From: Polytrichum commune
Lineage: Eukaryota > Streptophyta > Polytrichopsida > Polytrichales > Polytrichaceae
DNA length: 64,000 bases
Direction of reading: 5' to 3'
Assembly (NCBI GenBank): GCA_950295325.1
Contig: OX485809.1
Coordinates: forward strand, 41,571,081-41,635,080
Numbering within the stretch: position 1 is the first letter of the stretch; every line of letters starts with the position of its first letter. A program made the translations under genes and the position numbers. Below are positions 35,501-47,836 of the stretch, one piece after another. A model generated the notes under the pieces. The model saw only the letters and a program-made list of their open reading frames with translations, was not told the DNA's origin and made no database searches.

Positions 35501-37402
35501 AAGCTCTATTATAATATGAGGCGGGACAGTCTTGGCCTTTTCCACGAATGAGAGATTTTAGATTTCAACAGCCACATGCCCTTCAGCTCTAGTTTAAATT
35601 GCCCCTTAGTTTATTGGGGCCCACCTACCATATAAAGCCTATGGGAGTGGAGCAGTTGCAAAGGCCGACCAGTTCATGCAAGGAACATGGTCGACCGCAT
35701 GGCCATCCAAGGAATCTTAAGGGTCTACTGCCAGGCCATACATACTGTCCTGTTTTGAGGTTCTTGCAGGGCCTTTAAGGGTCGTCCCTACATGTTTGGG
35801 TTTTTCACAGTATAATTTGCATAGGTAGAAGGTGAGCAGTAAGGAGGTAGGGAGGTTAGAAGATTGTAGGAGGTGGCAACCCGAGAGAACGGTGGGGCAG
35901 AGAGGGATGGGGTCCCCTCTGCAGCACTTGTCTCTAGCCAATAGCCCAGGGTTTGTTTGGGAGAGACTGATCAGTGCCTTGTGGCTTTATTTGATGGATA
36001 ATCACATCTATCCCTATGGCAATGTGAAGGAGTACTCACCAAAAGAATGTTGTAGTTGGAGCAGATGTACTTAAACATTGTATTCTTGTGCTTAAGGTGA
36101 ACAATCCTAAATCATGACTGATTATTGTTTTTTGGTATTTCAGGACATTCTGGTGTGTGGAACTTATAAAAGTAGCAGTACAGTAGAGTGGGCTCTCACG
36201 GAGCTTGTCCGTCACCCTGTAGTGCTTGAGAAGATCCAAACTGAAATGAATGAGGTTGTGGGACTTCAACGCATCGTGGAGGAGACCGATTTGCCACAGC
36301 TCCCTTACTTCCAGGTGAGTTTTCAAGGGTCTTCCAACGGAAGGAGTATGTACACCAGAATTGCTGACGCTCAAAGGAGCAGCACATGTTGGACTTTCCA
36401 ACATCTGATGCTCCTTTGACAATATGATCTGGGTGAAGTTTACAGATTCCAACATTGTCTCCTATAGTATCTGCACAAAATTCGGTTGTCTTTTGTATGG
36501 GGTCAGCTACAAGAATTTGGAGACTCAGTAAGGCATACTTGTCATTGCTTGACACTCAGAAAACTCACTGTGGAGCATTTCTGGAGGGTTTCTACATGGA
36601 AATTGTTGTCCAACTCATTCAGTGTGCATGCAAGACTAATATGTGATTGTGCTATGAATGAAACTGCTGTATGCACATCAATTGATGTTTGTGCTTGATA
36701 CAGTAGCGTCACTAGCCACTGCAGCACTTGTTATGATATCTAAACTTAGCAGATCCTGTTATACCCTCACTTCCACAGTAGCAAGTGAGGTATAAATCTG
36801 CAGCCTTTCTGTCACAAAAGTAACATTGTATTCTTGTTCTGCAAATTTCACATGATGCTTTCGGGGCAACCATGCTGTATGGAGTACCACGGTCTTCACT
36901 GTTAGGAATTTCAGCTGAAGTTATTGTGGCCGACTGCTTGCAGGCAGTTGTGAAGGAGACACTCCGTCTCCACCCAGTGATGCCTTTATCGCTCCCACAT
37001 ATGAACATTGTCACAACCCCAATCTTAAAGTTTGAGATCCCCACAAAGTCTTCAGTGTTGATAGACTATGCTGCCATTGGACGTGACCCGGCAACCTGGA
37101 AAGACCCACTCCAGTTCGAACCCCAAAGATTTGCAGATGTTGAGGAGGCATCCCAAATGGACACATTCAAACTTATACCATTTGGGTATGGGCGCCGTGG
37201 ATGCCCAGGTGCGAACCTTGGACTAGTTTCAGTACAACTGGCCTTGGCATCCCTTGTCCAAGGGTTTGAATGGGCACCGGTGGAAGGACAAACGCCTCAT
37301 GACATTGATGTGAATGAATCAAGCGGGGTGGTCTGTTTCAAAGAAACTCCCTTAGTTTTATCAGCCACTCACCGACTATCGCACACCTTGTATGAGCTTT
37401 GA
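32541..37402 (+). CDS. Cytochrome P450, A-type (CYP71-clan-like), atypical I-helix
   Basis: Four exons in phase 0 (32541-32930, 34274-34921, 36144-36314, 36944-37402) give 555 residues. All introns are GT-AG. After an unusually long polar N-terminus (about 36 residues) come a membrane anchor (MVYLLAALVFFIVVLY) and the Pro hinge LPPGP, which place it in the ER membrane. Later landmarks are ETLR (E408, R411), the FEPQRF box and the heme-binding FGYGRRGCPG with Cys490. The I-helix at the start of exon 3 reads CGTYKSS (residues 351-357) where the family has (A/G)GT(D/E)T(T/S). The acid is Tyr354 and the Thr is Lys355, the pair used to deliver protons for oxygen activation. Everything else looks intact, so it may be a working P450 with altered chemistry. 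The substrate cannot be inferred. The start is the first in-frame ATG; no earlier one exists in the open frame. Confidence 0.9.
33010..33460. repeat. Tandem duplication in P450 intron 1
   Basis: Two copies of about 200-240 bp (from about 33015 and about 33258) share ATCGATCGTTT, AACGCAACGT-type, AGAACTCC, GTTCGTATGCG and GTGTACAATGTCTCTTGTATG blocks. They are clearly diverged. Confidence 0.75.
36371..36419. repeat. Short inverted repeat in P450 intron 3
   Basis: Arms of 23 bp starting TCAAAGGAGCA pair across a 3-nt loop (CTT) with two mismatches. The pair lies about 55 bp after the exon 3 donor. Confidence 0.7.
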
Positions 37403-40393
37403 GGTACAGCTATGTATTTGTGGAGATTAGAACACTGAGGTATGGACACCAACCTCCGATTCTTACAGTAGGATTCTTGACCATAAGCTTGATTCTTTTA
37501 GAATCAGTTTTGGTTGTATTTGTTAAATTCAAGGAATTTTAAAGTGTAGAATGATAATGTCACCAATTCATGTTTCTGCAGAGCTCTGCATTCTGTGTTG
37601 TCATATTGCTGTATCACGATTATCTGTGGGTATGGTACTTTTGTATTGCAGTCAATACCTTTACGCCCTTAAAATTATCATCTCAAGATATGAGGGATTT
37701 TATCTTTTTCCATGTACTACATTCTTTGCAGAGTGCTAGAGTTCCTGGTCCATTTCATGAGATTGTTTCCTACAGATTCGTTTGGTTATATGTTACCTCT
37801 TCATCATAAGTGGATCCTTTCTATTGTAAGGTTTAAAATATGGGGAGGCATGAAACAACTGTGGGATTTGAGTAGGGAAATGTGGGGTACTGGCTTGGAT
37901 GGAGGAAGGTAGTTTAAGGATTGAATGACCGCTTTCTGGTTATTTCTTATGCATTCTTTTGTCACTTAAAGAAATCGAAGTTGTTTTAATATCAAGATGT
38001 TATGGGTTCCCAATTGTTGTATCACCTCCTTTGAATGGGTTTAAGTATATGTTATTGAGATGTGTTGCAGATTAATCCGTACTGTGTCTAGACTTTCCCT
38101 GTATACAAAGGGCGACATTAACAAAGAGTACAGTGGTCCTGACTTTACGAACACAGAATAATTGTGGACCCCTAGTAACAACTTTGGAGGTTACAACTTA
38201 CGTCCTTCCACAAACTGATAACAGTTGTTCCAGAGGTATCAAGAATTTATTCTTTATCCATGGACGAGATGGTATTCCAACAGTTCACAATGCCTTCCGA
38301 GGGAAATGATTGGCGTCTCACTTTGGTGATATGGCCCATGATAATAGCAGGTGCCAAGCTGAAGCACATTGGGACTCTAGCACAAACACCCACAACACGG
38401 TGGATAAAATCTTAGGTGAGGTCACCAAGTGGGCTATTATCGGTTGCCTTTGCCAACCTACCCTGCAGGCTATGTAATGCACAATACCACTACTTTTTTC
38501 CCTCTCATAATCAAAGTGTGGTAACATGCTTTAACTTCCTCGTATCATAATCTCTCCCAAGATAGAAATCATCTTACACAGAGCTCAAGGGGAGTCAATG
38601 CCACAATCGACTTTTAAGATGATTGGCCACATGCCTATTCTGAATCTATGGACAAGAATTGTCACTTATCTCACACTGTCTGAGAAGATGTTTGGTAACA
38701 CTAAAAGTGCCTCATTCAACAACCCTTCATGTTAGTGCTTGGTGTAGCACGTGTGGTCATTTCCCTTAAGGTGTAGGGTTTAAGGTTTTGAGTTTAGTTT
38801 GCGCAATTGAATTAAAATTGGGGTTTCGTCTTTCGTCCTGTATGTTTGCTGTCTGCCGGCACGTTGATGACTCCCCTTTGTCGCCTCTCCTCCTTCCTCA
38901 ATATCCATGACCAACCATTACTATTATTCTCGCTACTATTATCCATCAATTTCGCTTTGCAAGAGCAGCTAGCCTGCAGGTCAGCCAAAGATAAATTCTC
39001 TTTGCCCTAGTGCTGTGAGGGTAATCGATGATCACTTTGCCAGAGAATCAACATCTGTGCCTCACTCTCGGGATACACATTCAACTGTTGCTGCGGATTG
39101 TTACAGGTCTTCTCTGCATTGCGCAGCCACTGCACTGCAGAAATGCTAATTGCATGTCAATGGAGCCCAGCCAGATCGGTTAGACCCTGAAAACGATGAA
39201 TAGCAAGCCGCCCCTCCGCCTTGTCCAGAAGCAGCTGCAGCAAGCCATCATTCAGACACCCTAAAAGCTCCACTGCGTGTGCTGAGAGCTTCAGCTGGAT
39301 GTCGAGATCCGCGAGGAGGTTGTGTGTTTCTGGGCCCTCAACATTGTTGCAGGAAACCTCCGGCAGTGCTTGTGATTCTGGCCGAATCCGCGTCATGGCA
39401 CCTTAAAAATGCCCGGGACTCCCACCACCGCCCTCACTTGCAACACTTGGCGATTAAATACTACTTTGGTGGCATCTCGGTGAAGAATTCAAAGTCGGTC
39501 ACTTGAGTCGGCATTCTCGAAATCTACACTAACAGGTATATGCAATTAGGTTGGCCCCATGCTGTTACTGCATCGTCAATCCACACTATTTTTGAAGAGT
39601 ACTACCACAGTGGCAAACTACCGTAATTGTTATTTTACTGTGGCTGCTATACTGGGTTCATGGACAAAGTTATAAGTTTTTGTAGTCTGGTATTGACCCA
39701 AAGTAATTTGCATGCGTAAAAGAAGCAACCTATGTACGAAGGCAACCTAATTGCACCTCTCAGTGTAATTATTTTTTCTATTATTATGTTATTTATTGAA
39801 TAACAGATTATTGTGGGCAAAGAGACTAAAATTACAACCAGATGATGAATCGTGTGAATCAATATGACAGATCCTGTATTTTAGATTTTATGTTATTTTG
39901 CATCTGAAAAGCTCAAACCATGCCAACCCCACCCGACTTGTCAAGTCCCAACCCGCTCAGTATTTAGGGGTTCAAGTCCTCTAACTTGGACAATAAAAAG
40001 TGAATAAAAATAAAACAAAATATTGAACATATAATGAAAGTGAGATAATAAAGGTAAATTAGACTAGAATGCACATAAAAGGTTAAGATATAAAAATTGA
40101 AAGTTTTAAAAAGTGCTCACATGGCGTGACGAACATGAGGTGCGGTAAAGACCTACGGTTCATGACACCTACCCGGTGGGGGACAATAAAATAAAATTGT
40201 GTCCCAACCAAGTTTGTTGTTATTTCATTTCAACTAAGTTTCACTAAACTCTTACATTACGGTCGTTGGCTCCAAATGTAGTGATCAGTTCAACTTCCTC
40301 TTTCGTACACAAGCTATAAACTGTTTATTTGTGTTTTAACACTCCCCCATACTAGGTGTCACGAAAGGTTACCTAGGATAGAATAGATAACAT
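37403..40393. other. Region 3' of the P450, no confident gene
   Basis: The P450 3' UTR must lie at the start. One codon-like open frame (39157-39396, minus strand) is listed separately. I recognise no transposon or RNA gene here. Confidence 0.4.
39157..39396 (-). CDS. Possible short hypothetical protein or exon
   Basis: A 79-codon minus-strand frame starts at an ATG and has a regular Leu-rich helical pattern (HNLLADLDIQLKLSAHAVEL, then LLQLLLDKAEGRL). Base composition is GC-richer than its surroundings. No family is recognised. It could be a single exon of a decayed or unspliced gene, or chance. No neighbour supports it. Confidence 0.25.
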   Translation of the reverse strand: MTRIRPESQALPEVSCNNVEGPETHNLLADLDIQLKLSAHAVELLGCLNDGLLQLLLDKAEGRLAIHRFQGLTDLAGLH

Positions 40394-40772
40394 AAGATAT
40401 GCGGGTGTTATTCGATTATTTTTCTTCATCGGACACTTATGTTTGATTGGTGAGTGATTATGTGTGGATCGAAGAACAAACATCATAAAAGCACATACCT
40501 AAACCAAATTGGACAATGTCTTTCATTTTTATGTTCTAACTACTTCACACTTGATATTGAACACAATTGGAAGGACCCATGTATTTAATCGAGGAATCAA
40601 CAAACATGCATTCCTCATAACCATAAACAAATCATGGAAAGTCATATTTTCAATGTAATATTTGTTGATGTTTCATCATAGAGTTGCTAATGCAATACCA
40701 AATTTGGAGACAAACATCTAATCAATAGGTGGAGAACAAGAAAATCTAATTGAATAACACCCTTATACCTTA
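40394..40772. mobile_element. MITE family A, copy 1
   Basis: About 379 bp, with inverted ends near TATGCGGGTGTTATTCGATT and the reverse of GTATAAGGGTGTTATTCAATT. The interior shares ACTACTTCACACT, TGAACACAA and ATGTTTCATC(A/G)TAGA with copies at 53098-54396 and 59919-60293. No coding capacity. Its target duplication was not settled. Confidence 0.7.
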
Positions 40773-41492
40773 CTTGGCGCCCATGTCAACCTCCAGAGCA
40801 GTGTTCGGGGTGATTTTTCACATGAATCCTTTAATAACTTATTAAAATGGGCCCCAACCAATTATTACATAATATTTGTTGGTTTGGGTTGGATCCATCA
40901 AGTTCCTCCATTTCATTTCCCCCACTTTTGATTTTAGCTCGGCTGAAATCCAGATGTAAAAAAATCTGGGTGGTTAAAAATCCGTTTAAATAATATTTTG
41001 GTCGGTTTCATATTTTTCTCAAAAATATTTCATTTTCACCACAATACTTAATTTATCCTTAGTAGGGATTGAACATGGTTCAAATATCCCCCACCGGTTG
41101 GGGCTAAGGAATTACAACCCCCCAAACCACCAATGTTTTCAAAGACTCTATGACTACAAAAATCAGCAAATTCATCTTGCACACACATTTTTATACACAT
41201 ATCATGCAATACAACACAAACTCACAACAATGAACTTCCTTAATATAAGAATGAATTCACATGTTCTAATACAAAACAAAAAACACACATTCATGATCTT
41301 TCTACACACTTAGACGATTTGAAGTCATTGAGGGCAAGAGGAATTTAGGTTAGTATAAATAACCACCAACACAATAATTTATATTTCATGCATAAATCAC
41401 AACAAATTATTATTTTCTTGCTCGAAACCAACAACTCCACATAGATACCGTTTTGGATGAGAGAATAAATACCTAAATTTGATGTTGTTTAT
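40773..41492. other. Gene-less stretch
   Basis: AT-rich. Open frames are short and low in complexity. Nothing was recognised. Confidence 0.35.
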
Positions 41493-41765
41493 CTATATTC
41501 CTATGGCTTCATTAATGATTTTATAATAATCTTCAATTAGCTCTTCTAAAGTAACCCGCAAAACACCTCCCAAATTCTTTGTTAACATTCTATTTCTTTG
41601 TTTGATTTTTATGCAATTTTGGATTGAAGATGGCCTCTCACAACTCACCGTGCTAATGCAATATACTCTAGCTATGTTAGCTAGAACTAACAAGTTTTCA
41701 TACTTTACTTTTAAGGTGTGATTCCAAGTGATCATTGACCAAACATCTTTGAATTTTTTGTCCAA
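41493..41765 (-). pseudogene. hAT transposase C-terminal dimerisation fragment
   Basis: The frame reads LANIARVYCISTVSCERPSS then IKIKQRNRMLTKNLGGVLRV. This is the hAT family dimerisation region (Dimer_Tnp_hAT), where the usual motif is a cysteine-serine-Thr run, CERAFS, and K-x-R-N-R. Only this end is visible; upstream coding was not found and no inverted ends were located. It is a relic, and so it cannot mobilise the hAT-like elements at 2956 or 13096. Confidence 0.75.
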
Positions 41766-41769
41766 CCAA

Positions 41770-42480
41770 TCCGTAGTTGCTTGTACCTTAAATGTAAAGA
41801 ATTTTCTCTATATTGCAACTCAAAAGCAACTCAAAAGCAAATTTATTCGCCGCAAGGGTCGGGATCGGAGTGTGGGAATCGATGGCAGCGATGGCAACCG
41901 AATGAGGCTGGGGCAGTGGGGGAGGACTGCAACAATGTTGAAGGAGAGGAGGGCGAGATAGGGGAGGCCCGCAGCGGTACCTCAGGGGAAGAGAAGGGCC
42001 AAGGAGAGGAGGGCGAGACTCAAAAGAGTGGAAAATTAGTTCAGAAAGGGCGGGGGGATGGGACCCCTATCTCCCTCATGACCCTCCCCATACACGGTCG
42101 GGATGCGACATGACCCTCCCCATAGATGACCGGGATCCGGCACATACCCTCAGGGGGACGGTTAATATCCGGGGACTTACACATTGAACCCGTGAATTAT
42201 CCGGGAATTCAAAATGAATGCCCGTCAATATCTGGTTTCCTCCCTTGGTGGATCGGATGCCCATCCGATTATACTCTTCCCTATCCGGTTTTTTGTCCAA
42301 ACCAATCAGTTCATTTGTAAAGAACCGCTGGTTCTCCCCAAACATTGCTCGAAAGCCTAGAGCTATGTCAAGAGAGAACTGACAGCTAGTTACGAGTTTG
42401 AGAAATAATAACCGGTTGAAGTTGGAGACTTCAGCAGGAGAATCACTTATCATTTTTGAAATTTTGAAATTTTAAGGAAT
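41770..42480. other. GC-richer stretch, no gene assigned
   Basis: Purine-rich tracts (41850-42060) are followed by repeated CCGGG-type motifs. A 125-codon minus-strand frame (42453-42076) contains FGENQRFFTNELIGLDKK but matches nothing I know. I treat it as unassigned rather than as a gene. Confidence 0.3.
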
Positions 42481-45400
42481 ATTATACCAATCTTGAAATT
42501 TGGAGGGAGTGTGGGAGGATCTTTCCATTTTTAAGCAAGATTTGGTGCACTCCCTCTAAATTTTGAAAATGTGGTGTTTTCAATGAGGGATTTCACCTAC
42601 GTCAAATTTTTACAATTCTTTTTTCTTGAGAAATATCTCACGTTTATTTAGGTGTGCTTCTAATGATGGTAATTTCAGTTTCTAATTTTAGGTCAGTCAA
42701 AAGATAGGTTTTGGTTTGCAGTGAGCTTTACCTAGATCCACTGGCGATGCCCTAACGGGCTGGGTTTACATGAATCAGTTCCCAACCAAATTTCGACTTT
42801 CGGCTGGCCCGGTCAGGTTACGGAAGGGGCATGCGGGCAGAGATTTGATTCTCCTCCCACTGCTTGGGGTGGGGGGGCAATCTCTAGGATTATTCCCAAG
42901 ACAAGTAGAATGTCCCAAATACTGGACCGGTGTAGCCTTGTAGGTATTGAAATGGGTGTTATAAAGTACGAATCACTAACATATAAAAGGGAGCAGCAAA
43001 TATGGGATGGATGCATATATAAGACTCATGCATATGAATTAATGTGAACCTACTAGCTCCGTCAATTCACTTTTTCCAAGCCTCCGAAATGGACACCAAA
43101 TACATCATAATAAGACCCCCGGCCAGCTAGTATTATGATGAGGGTGTTATATCATCATGTGAGGGACGAATTTGGCCACATTACAAAAGGCGGGCATGGT
43201 CTATACTAGGGACAACTCCCCTTTACAATATGCTCCCTACTTTCTCAACTCACTCAACTTTAGGAGTCTGAAAACAGAGAACGGAATATGTACTCGAAGC
43301 TGAAGTGCGTTGCTTGTGAGTGATTTTAGATGCTGTAGCATTATAGTGATGTATTTGAAGCTTGGCTTTAGACATGCCTTTACTCGGCCGATAAACTGTT
43401 GGGCCGGGAACTTTGTGGGCATATCGCCTCTTTGATGCCATATCACCCTCACAAAATGACCACTACTCGTGTTGAGTGTTGTTCATTCTTGCTCCACTAA
43501 ACCGGCAGCTTGTCATCACTTGGGCTTGGCTTACTAGTCGTTGACACAATTTACATATAAAATGTATGATGATTTGGGTTGGCATGGTGGTGTTGTGGCT
43601 CCATGTGCACTTGCCAATCTCTACTTTTGTTGGCTAATCGCAACCGGGGAATCAAGGCAAGCATGCTCCAATGTTGGACCTACCCCACCCCCTTTACAAA
43701 GGGTGAGAAGGGGATAGGCTTAGTAAATGTTATGGAGCACGTAACTCCATTCACGAGGCAAGGTAGGTGGACCTTGAACGGTTACATTTTTCAACTAGCC
43801 CACTTCTCTTAGGTCATGAAACACGCTATTAGTATGAGATGCTTATGCAAATAAGGGTGGTCTACCTTAGATGGTGCTCAAACCATCACTTTAGGTTTTG
43901 AGTGTATCTACTATTCAGTGTTTTGAGTGATGAAGTTTTGGATGTTTTAGTCATTTAGCATGGATTCCAATGGGACGCCAAGATGGCATGGGCTAGGTAT
44001 CAAGTTTTTGGGTTCCACAACTCTATGAGGGGTTTTTTTGTCTCATCAAGCTTATAAGGCCATCATGGGCTGATCATCGTAAGCTAATGCCAAGTTGAAG
44101 ATGCTTATGAACTCTTGCAACGCAAGAATTTTTGGATGCTCCTATCCAAGCATGCATCTAGGGGAGGTCATTGTGATTGCAAGCCATAACACAAACAACA
44201 CTAGATGTTTTTGTTGGATATGTGATTAAAATGTTGGTTATTCATGGTATCCAACAATATGATGAAGAAGGTTATAAGAAGCATAGGCTCTTTCAAAAGT
44301 TCATCAATGGCATATTACTAAAATATGCACTCAAGTTGTTTTAAAGATTGGTATAATATTCCTTAAATATTCCATTGAGAAAGGAAAGAAAAATAACGTG
44401 AGTTTATCCAACGCCACGATGGTTCGTTTATCATCCCCCTTTCACTTTCGTAAAGAAGTGAACAAGGGGATGATGTGATGCCTACCTACTGACAGGTGGA
44501 CCCATGACTTGACCGGAAACATATGTAGTGACTTGATCTAAAGGAACTCAGGCTTGGTATATTTTGAGTTTTCTCTTATTAACCCCTAACTACCCAAATG
44601 ACCCATTTTGGGTTCATGAATTATTTCTTCCCTACATTAACCCCACCTAACTTATTCATGTGCAATCAAAATAACTATAAACATCAAGCCAATGTGGATA
44701 ATTGCCCATAGACACATGAGTCGTGCAATTTAGAAATGATTAGAGTGTTAAAATATATATATATATATATAAAGTGGGAAGTGGTCACTTTTGGTTGTAT
44801 TGGGAGTTCATGTGAGGGTGTTGACTCCAATCAATGTTTGTCACTTCGATGCATGAATATCAAAGATGTTATTTTTGCTAAGAGTGGACTTTTTTATGTT
44901 CGTGTAGAAATGGCCTTTGGTGTTTACAACAACCATTCAGTTTGACATTTGCACACTCTCTAGAATTCATTGCATAGCTAGAAATATGGGACAGTTCACA
45001 TGCTCCAAATGCAAGGTAGCTAACCTATTGTGGTTTGCACATTTTGGCATAAAAATTTGTGGAGGTGCTCAACAATTGAGTTGTTCCCATCCAAATGGAT
45101 CACCGAAGCATTCTGCTCACTTTCCAAGTGAATTTAATTGGTCAAAAGTCTTTGTTGGGGGAATGAAACATGACATTTTCTTGTACATGCCTTCCTTCAA
45201 TATAATTATCTTAAAAGATTAAGGGTTTTCCATGTAAACAACTCATGTCCCATGTTTCAAGATCCTACAGACAAATCCCATTTTAACCTCAAACTTGTCC
45301 ATGAAATATCCCCAACCAACATAGAGTGAAGTGCACCCAAAATAACTCTCTCATAGGCTTGGGAAGTTAAGGGTTAAGGACCACGTATTTGAGGTGTTTA

Positions 45401-47590
45401 CTGGCATTCAATAAAACAGTTTCCACAAGGAATTTAATTTCGGACTAAGGTATATCAAGATCATGAAGTTTATTGACATAGGAATGAAGGATGTTGCATG
45501 TGATTCTAGTTGTTATGATAGGGGGAGGGAGTGCTTGCCATCAAAGTTGTCTAAAATGTGGGATAAGAATATTATACTATAATAGATAATATGATAAACC
45601 CCCATAAATAAATCTTGAACCTTTATGGGTAATGAATTCCTTGAGGTGGCCATGAAATATACACACCTCTTGGGGAGTAAAAAACAAAAACAAAAACAAA
45701 ACCTCACAAAACACACATTTATAATCAATCGATATTGGGCACACCAAACCCTGTGATGATATTAAAAGGGTGAGATGAGAGCTTCAAGCAGGTTATGCAA
45801 CCTCATTCATTGGAAAAAATAAAAATGTGCAATGTCATTCTATAATCGAATTTATGTATTTAACTTATTTAATTTCACATTTGCTATACATGGATGTCAC
45901 AAAGCCCAAGCGGTTGAAAACAAGGGTGTCCTCATTCACAACCACTCATCACCTCCAATTTGTTTGGGGTTGATGAAGTTCTTTATGGTCTTGGTGCCAA
46001 AAACCCAATGAAGAGCACCTATTTCGAAGTAGGTGTAGAGTTGAGAGGACATTCATTGGAAATTGCTCCCAATTTCCCTTTTGCGCACGTTTGAGTCCAC
46101 TAGAAAGGTGCATAGTGCATACCTATTGCATTATATAGGTAGGAATGTTGGACCTTGTGCCCATTCACCAATCAATTTGATGGTCAACGTTGAAGACAAT
46201 ACCCACCTCCTTAGTAAAAGGATGGAATTAGATATGTGTTTTATTGTTCCCCCGCCGATATTTACCTACAAGGTTGAGCGATTGGCCAAAGCACATTTTT
46301 AAAAGTTTATGGCGGTTGCTATCTCCCCTCCAATCAATAAAACACAAACCCACATGCACGTGTTTTTTTATTTATGTTTATTTTTTATTTTTTAATATGG
46401 TCTTTAGATTGGCATGGACCACAAGCATACATGAACTCACCTTTGCTTCTTTGCTTCTTTTTTCCTTCTTCCTTTTTCACTTTACTTCACCTTCAAAGGG
46501 AGGAGGGGGAAAACATTGAGAAACATTGTAGAGCTATGTGCTTGTTATGTTAAGTCAAGTTATTCCCTATATCGGAGTAAGACATCTTGACTTAGCCTAA
46601 TATGACCATATTAGAATGAATCAACAACAAACTTAGGAGGGGACATGTTACCCCACACACACACACACCATTGTTAGGTGCCATGAACCAAATTCTATGT
46701 CATGTCATGTCATGTGGAAGGTTACTTACTTGCTGAAATTCAATTTCTAAACTAAAACCTTCCTCTAATCAAGTCACTCCTCAAAACAAACTGATAGTTC
46801 AATTATGGACTTTATAATCTTATTATTGAATGTCTTCAATTGCTAAGGACTATAAGGTGTTCTAACACTTTCACCTTCAACTTCTTTGGTCACCACAAAT
46901 CCTTGGTGGTGGTACGTGCCAATAGTACCATGCTTAAGGTGAACAAGGATAGTACACTATTCCTCATACAAATATGCATTGTATGTAGTCTTACAACGTA
47001 TCTTAAGATTGGATAATAAAAAGTTATGTTTTTTGTGTGTACAACGCTTTGTAATGACATTGAAAACCAATCAATTTGTTCATCAAAATAGATGTTTTGT
47101 TCATAAACTTTGCATGGTGCACACGTGATCATTTTGCTAGAGAGCAATGATGCCAACCGGGGTGGGTATAAATGAGCCACACTTCACACGATTATCCTGA
47201 TAACACAAAAACCAACTTTGGAAGAAACTATTTAGGTCTTCCTTTTTCTTTTTTCTTTTTTATTGGGGGAGATATGGAGATTAACTTCCTCATGGTACTC
47301 TAAACACCATGTGCATTATCAAAATATTTTGAATTCTTGAACGTGATGAACATGTGTGAGCCCGAAATCGTACTCACATTAATCCTTAATCGCAACAACA
47401 TGGCTAATACGTTGATTATACGCTTGATGGAATTATCAAGTGATGAGAAAGGTTAGGTGTTGAATATCTCGGTAAAATTAAGCTAAGAGGTAATCAGGAG
47501 CTAGAAGTGAAATTAACCTTAGGGGATAGAGGGAATGTGAAGACATAAGCGTTTAATGGAGAGTCTAGTAAAAACGTACTTAGAAAGACC
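42481..47590. other. Long gene-less stretch
   Basis: No gene, RNA gene or intact element was recognised over about 5 kb. Minor features are an inverted pair AATTTGGAGGGAGTGTG...CACTCCCTCTAAATT (42496-42566), a (TA)n run at about 44752-44771 and an (AC)n run near 46655-46668. Open frames are short and scattered. Confidence 0.4.
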
Positions 47591-47619
47591 AAGAAAAGTC
47601 AATAGAATAAAGGAGGGGT

Positions 47620-47836
47620 CGTAATGAGGACCGTTATTTATTGAACGATAGTTACATGAATAGCTCAAGAGGATGGGTAAGCGCCGGTTGGTTGGGTACT
47701 AATTTCCTGCCTAGAAATCACTAGCCAAGCCATGCGTAAGACACTAAACGGTCAGACGGACTCAATGGGAATCGAACCCGGACCGTCTAAGTGTAATACA
47801 AACATCCTTCCTCAACCAACCGAGGAGACATGGCTT
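47620..47836 (-). mobile_element. tRNA-derived SINE-like sequence
   Basis: On the minus strand, a D-arm-like A box (CTCGGTTGGTTGAGG at about 47829-47810) is followed by a B box GGTTCGATTCC (47778-47768), at a spacing like that of a tRNA gene. The T-stem and acceptor are imperfect, and unrelated sequence follows, as in plant SINEs. The 3' limit is a guess and no poly-A tail or target duplication was identified. It is not a functional tRNA. Confidence 0.5.

Noticed and set aside
42076-42453. 125-codon minus-strand frame as a gene
   Set aside because: Part of it looks protein-like, but no family was recognised and the rest runs through repetitive CCGGG-type sequence.
47755-47836. A functional tRNA gene on the minus strand
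   Set aside because: A and B boxes are present, but the acceptor and T-stem pairing is poor and no clear anticodon loop can be drawn. A SINE head is the better reading.
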